In this document: positions 1-5,479 of the stretch, piece after piece
Position numbering within the stretch: position 1 is the first letter of the stretch
Layout of the letters: the number at the start of each line of letters is the position of its first letter
Assembly (NCBI GenBank): GCA_022701925.1
Contig: JAKONM010000179.1
Span: 1-5,479 of the forward strand
Length of the DNA stretch: 5,479 nt
Direction: 5' to 3'
Source of the DNA: Microbacteriaceae bacterium
Lineage (GTDB): Bacteria; Actinomycetota; Actinomycetes; Actinomycetales; Microbacteriaceae
Position numbers and translations under genes: made by a program
Notes under the pieces: model-generated
Seen by the model: only the letters and a program-made list of their open reading frames with translations
Told to the model about the DNA's origin: nothing
Database searches by the model: none

Positions 1-387
1 CTGCGCACCTCCATCGCCCGGCTGCAGGGGCTGCTGCGGCAGGCGGACTCCTCGGCGGCGCTGGTGGAGATCGAGGGCGCGCTGACGACGCGGCAGACGA
101 GCCTGGAGCAGCTGCTCGCCCAGCAGAGCGCCCTGACGGACCAGGTGGCCTCCGCGACCCTCACCGTCGCGGTCGTCACGCCCGCGGCCGCGCCGAAGAA
201 GACGGGACCCGGAGACTTCCCGGCCGCCGTCGCCACGGGCGCGGCCGCGCTGGCGGCCTTCGCGGGCGCCGCCGCGATCGGCTTCGGCCTCGCCCTGCCC
301 TGGCTGGCCGTGCTGGCGCTGCTCGGCGGTGCCGCGGTCGCGGTGCGCCGCGGGCTGCGGCGCCGCCACCGGCCCACCTCCGCGTGA
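1..387 (+). CDS. DUF4349-type membrane protein, C-terminal part (5' end outside window)
   Basis: The reading frame is open from base 1 and ends at the TGA at 385-387, giving 128 residues of a longer protein. The GTG at 64 is only an internal codon, since the frame continues upstream of it. The first ~50 residues are a Leu/Gln/Glu-rich helical stretch (segments such as LQGLLRQAD and IEGALTTRQTSLEQLL), followed by a short strand-like SATLTVAVV. This order is what I recall for the end of DUF4349: a coiled coil, then a closing beta strand. After a Pro/Ala/Lys linker come one or two hydrophobic segments, rich in Ala/Gly/Leu/Phe, and a basic tail (RRGLRRRHR) that should lie in the cytoplasm. So most of the protein is probably outside the cell, anchored by its C-terminus. 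Its biochemical role is not known to me. It lies 74 nt upstream of a sigma factor on the same strand and could be in the same operon. Confidence 0.75.
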   Translation: MRTSIARLQGLLRQADSSAALVEIEGALTTRQTSLEQLLAQQSALTDQVASATLTVAVVTPAAAPKKTGPGDFPAAVATGAAALAAFAGAAAIGFGLALPWLAVLALLGGAAVAVRRGLRRRHRPTSA

Positions 388-450
388 ACGCGCTCCTGCC
401 CGCGACGGCCCCGCGCTGGCAGGATGCCGCCGGGCGGCGCGGTCGCGGGC

Positions 451-456
451 AGGAGG
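451..456 (+). promoter_or_regulatory. Ribosome binding site that sets the first sigma factor's start
   Basis: AGGAGG lies 5 nt upstream of the GTG at 462. No comparable Shine-Dalgarno sequence precedes the more upstream in-frame GTG at 384. This favours the shorter protein. Confidence 0.65.
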
Positions 457-461
457 CGGGT

Positions 462-988
462 GTGGAGCAGCCGACCGACGCCGAGCTGCTGCAGCGCGCC
501 GGCTCGGGCGCCCAGGCCGCCTTCGCGGAGGTCGTGCACCGCCACTCCGGCCCGCTCTACGCGGTCGCGTACCGCCGGCTGGAGTCCGCCGCCGACGCGG
601 AGGAGGTCGCGCAGGACGCCTTCGTGCTGCTGTGGCGCAAGCGCCGGCAGGTGCGCCTGGTCGGCGACTCGGCGCTGCCGTGGCTGATCGTCACCGTGAA
701 GCACCTGGCGGCGAACCGGAGGCGGGCCCGCATCCGGCGCTCGATCCACGAGGCGGAGGCGCTGCCGGCGCCGCCCGCCGCCTTCGAGGAGGACGGCGCC
801 GTCGCCGACCTGCTGCGCCGGGCCTTCGACGCCCTGCCGCCCCTGGACGCGCAGGTGGCGCGGCTGTGCCTGGCCGAGGACGTCACGTACGCGGAGGCCG
901 CGGCGAGGCTGGGGCTCACCGAGCACGCGGTGCGCAACCGGCTGAGCCGAGCCCGCGCCCGCCTGCGCCGCGACCTGGAGGGCGACCG

Positions 989-992
<4 letters not shown>
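462..992 (+). CDS. ECF-type sigma-70 family RNA polymerase sigma factor (first copy)
   Basis: This encodes a 176-residue sigma factor that would direct RNA polymerase to a specific promoter set. Region 2 covers about residues 20-88. It includes DAEEVAQDAFVLLWRKR, the usual acidic core-binding and -10 recognition segment, and then SALPWLIVTVKHLAANRRR. Region 4 covers about residues 117-172, with a helix-turn-helix (TYAEAAARLGLTEHAVRNRL) ending in an RARARLRR helix. There is no extra C-terminal domain, and the length is normal for a minimal ECF factor. I chose the GTG at 462 because of the AGGAGG at 451-456. An in-frame GTG at 384 would add 26 residues with no sigma homology and would overlap the upstream stop as GTGA. 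The gene ends in an ATGA overlap with the downstream membrane protein, so the two are probably co-translated and that product is the likely regulator. The target promoters cannot be read from this window. Confidence 0.9.
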
Positions 993-1609
<617 letters not shown>

Positions 1610-1685
1610 CCGCGTCCTCCGCCGTTCAGGGGCTCTTCGGCCCGCGCGCCAGGAACTCCTGATCGGCGCACAGCAGGATGGGGGG

Positions 1686-2270
1686 ATGCAGACGCGAGCG
1701 ATCGGGGCCGAGCTGCCTCCGTGGGTCGATGAGGAGCTGGCGGCGGCGCCCGGCCTGGAGGGCGACGAGGGCCGCATGCGGCTGCTGAACCGTCTGGCGG
1801 AGCGCAACGTCGCCGAGGGCAGCGGCGGCCCGTTCGCGGCGCTGACCGTGCGCGCCGGCAGCGGCGAGGTGGTGGCCGCCGGGGTGAACCTGGTGCTGGC
1901 CTCCGGCCTCTCCTCGATGCACGCGGAGGTGGTGGCCCTGTCGGTGACGCAGGCCCGGCTCGGCACGTGGGACCTGGGCGCGCTGGACGACCCGCTGCAG
2001 CTGTGGGTCAACTGGCGGCCGTGCGCCATGTGCTACGGCGCGACCCTGTGGTCCGGGGTGCGCGGCCTGGTGATCGCCGGCGAGGGCGACGAGGTGGAGG
2101 CGCTGACCGGCTTCGACGAGGGCCCGATGCGCGACGACTGGGCGCAGCAGCTGGAGGCCCGCGGCATCGCGGTGCGCATCGGCGTGCTGCGCGACGAGGC
2201 GGTGGCCGTGTTCGAGCGGTACCGCGACACCCCCGGCAAGACCGTCTACAACGCGAGGACATCGGCATGA
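1686..2270 (+). CDS. Zinc-dependent nucleoside/nucleobase deaminase (cytidine deaminase superfamily)
   Basis: The 194-residue product hydrolytically removes an amino group from a base or nucleoside. The zinc signature is complete: HAE at 79-81 (zinc ligand His and proton-shuttle Glu) and PCAMC at 112-116 (two zinc-ligand Cys). The following YGATLWSGVRGLV, the GFDEGP motif (142-147) and the C-terminal YRDTPGKTVYN fit the guanine deaminase/tRNA-adenosine-deaminase-like group often annotated only as 'nucleoside deaminase'. Guanine deaminase is possible, but the substrate cannot be fixed from sequence. The residues before PCxMC are N-W-R, where I would expect a T/S-x-E-type sequence. About 30 extra N-terminal residues precede the fold. 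The start at 1686 follows a GGATGGGGGG purine run; an out-of-frame ATG at 1678 lies within that run. It is cytoplasmic, with no signal or membrane segment. The stop overlaps the next gene's ATG (ATGA), so the two proteins are probably made together. Confidence 0.88.
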   Translation: MQTRAIGAELPPWVDEELAAAPGLEGDEGRMRLLNRLAERNVAEGSGGPFAALTVRAGSGEVVAAGVNLVLASGLSSMHAEVVALSVTQARLGTWDLGALDDPLQLWVNWRPCAMCYGATLWSGVRGLVIAGEGDEVEALTGFDEGPMRDDWAQQLEARGIAVRIGVLRDEAVAVFERYRDTPGKTVYNARTSA

Positions 2271-3229
2271 GCGACGTGGTGGTGATCGGCGGCGGTATCT
2301 CCGGGGCGGCCTGCGCGCGGGTGTGCGCCGATGCGGGGATCTCGGTGCGGATGCTCGACCGCGGGCACCGGGCGGGCGGGCGGATGTCCACCCGCACGCT
2401 GCGCGACCTGCCGCAGGGGGTGCACCCCGCCGACACGGGCGCGCCCTACTTCACGGCCTCGGACGACGGCTTCCGCGCCGTGGTCGACGGCTGGCTGGCG
2501 CGCGGCCTGGCCCGTGAGTGGACCGACACCTTCCACACCGCGGGCCCCTTCGGGCTGCGGGAGACGAAGACCGGACCGATGCGGTACGCCTCCACGGGCG
2601 GGCTGCGCACGCTGGTGGAGGACCTGGCCGACGGGATCGAGCTGCGCACGGGCGCGGAGGTCGGGCCCCTGGGCGTGCACCGGCTGGTCGACGGCGAGAC
2701 GCCGAAGGTCGTCGTGCTGGCGATGCCGGGCCCGCAGGCCGCCCGGCTGCTCGCCGACCACCACGCCGACGTGGCGGCGCTCGCCGACCAGCCCTACGAC
2801 GCGGCGCTCTCGCTGATCGTGGCCTTCCCCGAGCGCACCTGGCCCGAGTTCGACGGGGCGTTCGTCTCGAACGTGCCGGAGATCGGCTGGATCGCGGACG
2901 ACGGCCGCAGCCGCGGCGACGGCGCGCCCGTGCTGGTCGCGCACTCGACCCCGGAGTTCGCGGCGCAGCACCTGGACGACCCGCAGGCCGCGCTGCCCGA
3001 CCTGCTGCGCGCGCTGCGGTCGGTGCTCGGCGCGAGCGGCGAGCCGGTCTGGTCGCACGTGCAGCGCTGGACCTACGCCAAGCCGACCGGCGGCCGGGAG
3101 GCGACGTTCCACCTCGGCGTCGGCGGCATCGGCCTGTGCAGCGACGGCTGGGCGCAGAAGAGCAAGGTGGAGGCCGCCTGGCGGAGCGGCACCGATCTCG
3201 GCGAGGCGATCCGCGACCGCCTCGCCTGA
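2267..3229 (+). CDS. Renalase-like FAD-dependent oxidoreductase
   Basis: The 320-residue protein begins with a dinucleotide-binding fold: VVVIGGGISGAACARV (residues 4-19, GxGxxG), then MLDRGHRAGGRMSTR (29-43). In the latter, D31 is the acidic residue that would bind the FAD ribose and GGRMSTR the second FAD contact. TGAPYFTAS (57-65) corresponds to the GAQYFTA-type motif of the renalase family. RWTYAKP (267-273) and GLCSDGWAQKSKVEAAWRSG (289-308) correspond to the C-terminal FAD-closing motifs. Family knowledge: bacterial renalases oxidise wrongly reduced isomers of beta-NAD(P)H, while many relatives have unknown substrates. SD at 292-293 replaces the GD usual in the last motif. GAGGA at 2255-2259 serves as ribosome binding site, 7 nt before the ATG. 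The deaminase upstream suggests nucleobase or cofactor salvage or repair (inference). A hairpin follows 45 nt after the stop. Confidence 0.85.
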   Translation: MSDVVVIGGGISGAACARVCADAGISVRMLDRGHRAGGRMSTRTLRDLPQGVHPADTGAPYFTASDDGFRAVVDGWLARGLAREWTDTFHTAGPFGLRETKTGPMRYASTGGLRTLVEDLADGIELRTGAEVGPLGVHRLVDGETPKVVVLAMPGPQAARLLADHHADVAALADQPYDAALSLIVAFPERTWPEFDGAFVSNVPEIGWIADDGRSRGDGAPVLVAHSTPEFAAQHLDDPQAALPDLLRALRSVLGASGEPVWSHVQRWTYAKPTGGREATFHLGVGGIGLCSDGWAQKSKVEAAWRSGTDLGEAIRDRLA

Positions 3230-3237
3230 CCGCCTGC

Positions 3238-3268
3238 CCGCCTGACGAACGACGGAGTCGGTGCATCC
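3238..3268 (+). repeat. Intergenic repeat head, copy A
   Basis: This 31-nt block starts CCGCCTG, contains CGACGGAGTC (3250-3259) and ends GTGCATCC. It matches 5299-5329 at 28 of 31 positions without gaps. It starts 9 nt after the oxidoreductase stop, as copy B starts 8 nt after its upstream stop. Its CGACGGA core is the reverse complement of the TCCGTCG core of the units downstream. Confidence 0.8.
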
Positions 3269-3274
3269 GCAGGG

Positions 3275-3298
3275 GACGGAGCCGGGTCCGGCTCCGTC
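3275..3298 (+). terminator. Perfect 10-bp hairpin, possible terminator after the oxidoreductase gene
   Basis: GACGGAGCCG (3275-3284) and CGGCTCCGTC (3289-3298) are exact reverse complements around a GGTC loop. The stem is almost all G/C and lies 45 nt after the stop codon. No T-run follows, so it is not a classic intrinsic terminator, although T-poor terminators are reported in high-GC actinobacteria. The right arm runs into the first tandem unit, so other pairings could compete with it. Confidence 0.5.
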
Positions 3299-3410
3299 GC
3301 TCCGCACCGGTTCCGTCGTTCGGCAGCTCCTGCGTCGTTCGGCGGCGGGCTCCGTCGTCCGGCGGCGCCCTCGTCGTCCGCCAGGGGACTCCGTCGACCG
3401 GCAGCCGGAG
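3293..3410 (+). repeat. Tandem array of six ~19-nt units, copy A
   Basis: Units begin at 3293, 3312, 3331, 3351, 3370 and 3390, so the period is 19, 19, 20, 19 and 20 nt. The leading heptamer is TCCGTCG in units 1, 2, 4 and 6, TGCGTCG in unit 3 and CTCGTCG in unit 5. Several continue as TYCGGCRGC: unit 2 is TCCGTCGTTCGGCAGCTCC and unit 4 is TCCGTCGTCCGGCGGCGCC. The period is not a multiple of three, so this is not a protein repeat. Two units with the same period occur at 5355-5393. Confidence 0.8.
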
Positions 3411-3424
3411 TGATGACCCGGTCG
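3395..3424. repeat. 7-bp inverted repeat upstream of the possible promoter
   Basis: CGACCGG (3395-3401) and CCGGTCG (3418-3424) are exact reverse complements separated by 16 nt. They end 9 nt before the possible -35 element. The site could be a dimeric operator, but the arms are short and GC-rich, so chance is quite possible. Confidence 0.3.
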
Positions 3425-3433
3425 GTCGCGACG

Positions 3434-3463
3434 TGTAACGCTCGCGGCGGCTGCGGACATGTC
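3434..3463 (+). promoter_or_regulatory. Possible ECF-type promoter of the second sigma operon
   Basis: TGTAAC (3434-3439) contains the AAC typical of ECF-recognised -35 elements and stands out in this GC-rich setting. CATGTC (3458-3463) ends in GTC, as many ECF -10 elements do, and the spacing is 18 nt between the hexamers. A transcript would start at about 3469-3472, on or next to the start codon, giving a leaderless mRNA. The lack of a strong Shine-Dalgarno sequence before 3472 agrees with this. It could be autoregulated, but that is inference. Confidence 0.35.
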
Positions 3464-3471
3464 GGGGCGTG

Positions 3472-4050
3472 ATGACGACCGCCTCCGATGAGACCGCGCA
3501 GTGGGCGCGCGCCCGGTCGGGGGACGGCCGCGCGTTCGCGGCGCTCTTCGACGCGCACCGCGACCGCGTGTTCCGGCACGTGCTGCGGCTGGTGCCCGGC
3601 GCGCACGACGCGGAGGACGTGGTCGCCGGGGTCTTCCTGGAGCTGTGGCGCAGGCGCGACGGAGTGCCCGTGGTGGACGGGTCGGTGCTGCCCTGGTGCC
3701 TGGCGACCGCGACGAACCTGGCCCGCAACACCGGCCGCGGGCTGCGCCGGCACCGCGCTGCGATCGACCGGCTGCCCCGCGACCGCGACCTGGTCGACGC
3801 GGCCGAGACCGCCGAGCAGCGCATCGCCCGCGACGAGCTGCTGCACGCGGTGCGGGCGCTCGGCGAGCAGGACGCCGCGCTGCTGACCCTGGTCGCGCTG
3901 GAGGGCTGCTCCCCCGCGGAGGCCGCGCAGGTCGTGGGCCTCTCCCCGGGTGCCGCGCGCGTGCGACTGCACCGCGCCCGCAAGCGGCTGCGCACGCGGC
4001 TGACCGACCTCGACCCGCTGCCCGTGCTCCAGGAGGGAGACGCCCGATGA
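3472..4050 (+). CDS. ECF-type sigma-70 family RNA polymerase sigma factor (second copy)
   Basis: The product has 192 residues from the ATG at 3472; a GTG directly before it at 3469 would add one residue. Region 2 spans about residues 20-95, with DAEDVVAGVFLELWRRR and then VDGSVLPWCLATATNLARN. Region 4 spans about 122-177, with SPAEAAQVVGLSPGAARVRL as helix-turn-helix and an RARKRLRTRL helix. The linker (about 96-121) is acidic. It shares the S-x-LPW motif after region 2.2 with the sigma factor at 462-992, so the two belong to related subgroups, but they differ widely elsewhere. A short tail (LTDLDPLPVLQEGDAR) follows region 4, partly because the ribosome binding site of the next gene (AGGAGG, 4031-4036) is coded within it. 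The stop overlaps the next ATG as ATGA, and the downstream membrane protein is the likely partner. Confidence 0.9.
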   Translation: MTTASDETAQWARARSGDGRAFAALFDAHRDRVFRHVLRLVPGAHDAEDVVAGVFLELWRRRDGVPVVDGSVLPWCLATATNLARNTGRGLRRHRAAIDRLPRDRDLVDAAETAEQRIARDELLHAVRALGEQDAALLTLVALEGCSPAEAAQVVGLSPGAARVRLHRARKRLRTRLTDLDPLPVLQEGDAR

Positions 4051-5291
4051 ACGCCCGCGACTTCGACCCCGTGTTCTCCGCCGCCCTGCGGAACGAGCTG
4101 GAGGCCCGCGCCGACCGCGCGTCCGCGCAGCAGGCGCGCCCCTTCGCCCGCCTGCGCCGCCCGCAGGTGTGGATCACCGCGGCGACCGCGCTGGTGCTGC
4201 TGCTCGCCACCGTCGGGGTGCTGCGGGCGGTCGCGCCGACGGCGCAGCCGGCCGGACCGGGCAGCGCGGTCGTCGATCCGCTGGTCTCGGTGACGACCCC
4301 GGACGCGGACGCGTACGTCGCCCGCGCCGTGAACGTGCTGCTGCACGTGCGCGGCACCGGCTCCGGCGTGCACGACTTCACCGTGCCGCCCGGCGTGAGC
4401 GCCATGACCGTGTTCGTCGCCTGCTCGCCGTCCCACCGGTACAGCACCGGGCTCGACGGCGGCGGCTTCTCGAGCGGGACCTGCGACCGCGAGACCGGAG
4501 GCTCCTTCGGCGTCGACATCCGCCCCGGCGAGCACAGCCTGCGCATCCGCCTGCCGAGGAGCGCCGCCTATGCGCTGCTCGCCATCGAGACGCCGGGGCC
4601 GACGGTCGCCGACGGAGCCGTCATCGACCCGCTGACCGCGGTGCGCGACCGGCGCACGCCCGATGCGCTGGTCGGCGACACCGGCCCGCTGCTGCAGGCG
4701 AGCGGTACGCGGACCGGCTCCGTCCGCACCGCGACCGTGCCCGACGGGGTTCAGCGGCTGCGGGTGTTCCTGGTCTGCCAGCCCTCCTCCGCCGCGACGC
4801 GGGTGCGGATCGACGGCCATCAGGTGCTGGGCTGCATGAATTCGGTCGCGCACTGGTTCGACTTCACGCCGAGGAGTCGCACCGTCTCGGCGCAGGTGGT
4901 CTCGGTGAGCCCGACCGACTGGCGGCTGCTCGTCGTGCCGGCGCCCGACCGGGCGCAGGACTCCCCGGCGAACGCGCTGCTGCCCTACCCGGCGGAGGAC
5001 GGCCGGGAGCCCGTGCTGGTGCGGGCCCGGGGCGTCGGCGGCACGGCCACGGGCCAGTACGTCCGGCGCACGTCAGGGGTCGTCCTCGACATCACCTGCC
5101 GCGGCACCGGTTGGCTCGAGGTGCAGACCGGCGACGGGAGCTCCAGCGGGCGCGGTGACGCGTGCGAGCAGGAGGGCCGCATGAGCGCCGGTTTCGGCGG
5201 GCAGGACGACCTGGCAGGGAAGCGGCTGACCTGGACCGCGATCCCGCACGGCGACATCTCCTGGACCCTGACGATCCTCGACGGCGGGTAG
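4047..5291 (+). CDS. Membrane-anchored protein with three tandem cysteine-paired outer repeats; possible regulator of the second sigma factor
   Basis: The product has 414 residues. Its ATG overlaps the sigma stop, with AGGAGG 10 nt upstream. Residues 1-40 are a charged cytoplasmic tail, and 41-63 is a single membrane segment (VWITAATALVLLLATVGVL) with no signal-peptidase or lipobox pattern. The outer part holds three diverged repeats at about 96-184, 213-300 and 321-411. Each opens with a LL/VL-x(3)-G segment, has a strand ending in Cys, a second Cys 19-22 residues later, and a closing strand of W/Y-x-L-L/T-x-I/V type. The Cys pairs are 126/146, 244/263 and 351/373. The linkers AVVDPLVSV (74-82) and AVIDPLTAV (191-199) also repeat. 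The pattern suggests three beta domains, each with one disulfide. There is no zinc anti-sigma motif in the tail. I do not recognise the family; a sensor/anti-sigma role is inferred from the operon and topology. Confidence 0.82.
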   Translation: MNARDFDPVFSAALRNELEARADRASAQQARPFARLRRPQVWITAATALVLLLATVGVLRAVAPTAQPAGPGSAVVDPLVSVTTPDADAYVARAVNVLLHVRGTGSGVHDFTVPPGVSAMTVFVACSPSHRYSTGLDGGGFSSGTCDRETGGSFGVDIRPGEHSLRIRLPRSAAYALLAIETPGPTVADGAVIDPLTAVRDRRTPDALVGDTGPLLQASGTRTGSVRTATVPDGVQRLRVFLVCQPSSAATRVRIDGHQVLGCMNSVAHWFDFTPRSRTVSAQVVSVSPTDWRLLVVPAPDRAQDSPANALLPYPAEDGREPVLVRARGVGGTATGQYVRRTSGVVLDITCRGTGWLEVQTGDGSSSGRGDACEQEGRMSAGFGGQDDLAGKRLTWTAIPHGDISWTLTILDGG

Positions 5292-5298
5292 CCGTGCT

Positions 5299-5393
5299 CC
5301 GCCTGCCGATCGACGGAGTCCGTGCATCCCGAGGCCCTCAGCACCGCGACTGGGTCCGTCGCCCCTCACGGCCTCCGTCGTCCTGCGGCCCGG
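5299..5393 (+). repeat. Intergenic repeat, copy B (head plus two units)
   Basis: The 31-nt head at 5299-5329 differs from copy A at three positions. A 25-nt gap follows (24 nt in copy A), then two units at 5355 and 5374, again 19 nt apart and both starting TCCGTCG. Over the 32 nt beginning 3 nt before the first unit, the copies agree at about 25 positions. The copy begins 8 nt after the stop of the membrane protein gene and lies in the same orientation as copy A. Confidence 0.78.
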
Positions 5394-5403
5394 TGACGGA
5401 GGC
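5371..5403. terminator. 9-bp hairpin between convergent genes, possible bidirectional terminator
   Basis: GCCTCCGTC (5371-5379) and GACGGAGGC (5395-5403) are exact reverse complements around a 15-nt loop. The hairpin lies about 80 nt after the plus-strand stop and 2 nt beyond the minus-strand stop, where it could end transcription from both sides. There is no T-run on either strand. One arm is the start of the second repeat unit. Confidence 0.45.
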
Positions 5404-5405
5404 GG

Positions 5406-5479
5406 TCAGGCGCCGTCGCGGGTCCGGGCGGCCAGGGCGCGCTCGGTGCGGCTGAGGTTCTCGCGGACGATGCGGCGCA
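5406..5479 (-). CDS. C-terminal end of a convergent gene, product unknown
   Basis: On the minus strand, 23 codons read into a TGA at 5408-5406, and the gene continues beyond the window edge. The C-terminus reads RRIVRENLSRTERALAARTR followed by DGA. All 23 codons end in G or C, which is the coding bias of the other genes here; the competing plus-strand frame over the same bases shows a weaker bias. The peptide looks helical and basic. It is too short to assign a family. Confidence 0.5.
   Translation of the reverse strand, partial: RRIVRENLSRTERALAARTRDGA

Larger units (their letters stand above)
3230..3471. other. 242-nt intergenic region with hairpin, repeats and possible promoter
   Basis: No gene is supported here. 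Open frames cross the region on both strands, but they lack start signals and consist of repeat-derived sequence. From left to right it holds a 31-nt repeat head (3238-3268), a perfect hairpin (3275-3298), six tandem ~19-nt units (3293-3410), an inverted repeat (3395-3401 with 3418-3424) and a possible ECF-type promoter (3434-3463) immediately before the second sigma gene. Confidence 0.8.

Noticed and set aside
384..461. Upstream GTG start for the first sigma factor, overlapping the previous stop
   Set aside because: The added 26 residues look like non-domain sequence, and the good ribosome binding site sits before the GTG at 462. Translational coupling at 384 remains a minor possibility.
1618..1636. 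Single degenerate match to the 19-nt repeat unit after the stop of the first membrane protein gene
   Set aside because: About 14 of 19 positions agree with unit 2, but there is no head sequence and no second unit 19 nt later, so chance in GC-rich DNA cannot be excluded.
1610..1685. Promoter or terminator in the 76-nt gap before the deaminase
   Set aside because: GGAAC near 1651 and some short inverted sequences are present, but I found no matching -10 element and no stable stem, so no site is called.
3238..3410. CRISPR-like array from regularly spaced repeats
   Set aside because: The period is only 19-20 nt, the conserved core is 7-9 nt, the units have diverged, and there is no room for spacers. 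It is a tandem repeat, not a CRISPR.
2246..4853. Very long open frames on the minus strand (for example 2246-4546 and 2451-4853)
   Set aside because: They run opposite well-supported genes, have compositions dominated by Arg/Ala/Pro/Gly typical of antisense GC-rich frames, and show no recognisable domain.

Overview
The window is very GC-rich and densely packed. Its genes have G/C-biased third codon positions and short GTGA/ATGA-type overlaps. It looks like a chromosomal segment of a high-GC actinobacterium. A Micrococcales-like host is my guess from the protein style and is not proven. I see no mobile element, tRNA, rRNA or CRISPR array.

Layout, left to right: (1) The C-terminal end of a DUF4349-type membrane protein (1-387). 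(2) A first ECF-type sigma factor (462-992), overlapping by ATGA with a single-pass membrane protein that has four extracytoplasmic cysteines (989-1609). (3) A two-gene metabolic unit: a zinc-dependent nucleoside/base deaminase (1686-2270), overlapping by ATGA with a renalase-like FAD oxidoreductase (2267-3229). (4) A 242-nt intergenic region with a strong hairpin, a tandem array of six units of about 19 nt, and a possible ECF-type promoter. (5) A second ECF-type sigma factor (3472-4050), again overlapping by ATGA with a membrane-anchored protein (4047-5291) whose outer part is three diverged repeats, each with one cysteine pair. (6) A second copy of the intergenic repeat (5299-5404). (7) The last 23 codons of a convergent gene on the minus strand (5406-5479).

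The two sigma/membrane-protein pairs share one design: sigma factor, 4-nt overlap, then a protein with a short cytoplasmic tail, one membrane segment and a cysteine-paired outer part. Neither membrane partner has a recognisable zinc anti-sigma motif. By analogy with ECF sigma/anti-sigma pairs, each probably holds or senses for its sigma factor; this is inference. The deaminase and oxidoreductase are almost certainly co-translated and may act on related nucleobase or nicotinamide-type metabolites.

The most unusual signal is non-coding. A composite repeat lies just after the stop codons at 3229 and 5291. It has a 31-nt head that is 28/31 identical between the copies, a gap of 24-25 nt, and then ~19-nt units beginning TCCGTCG, six in the first copy and two in the second. 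The head carries the inverted core CGACGGA, so it can pair with any unit. The two copies are direct repeats and bracket the second sigma module.
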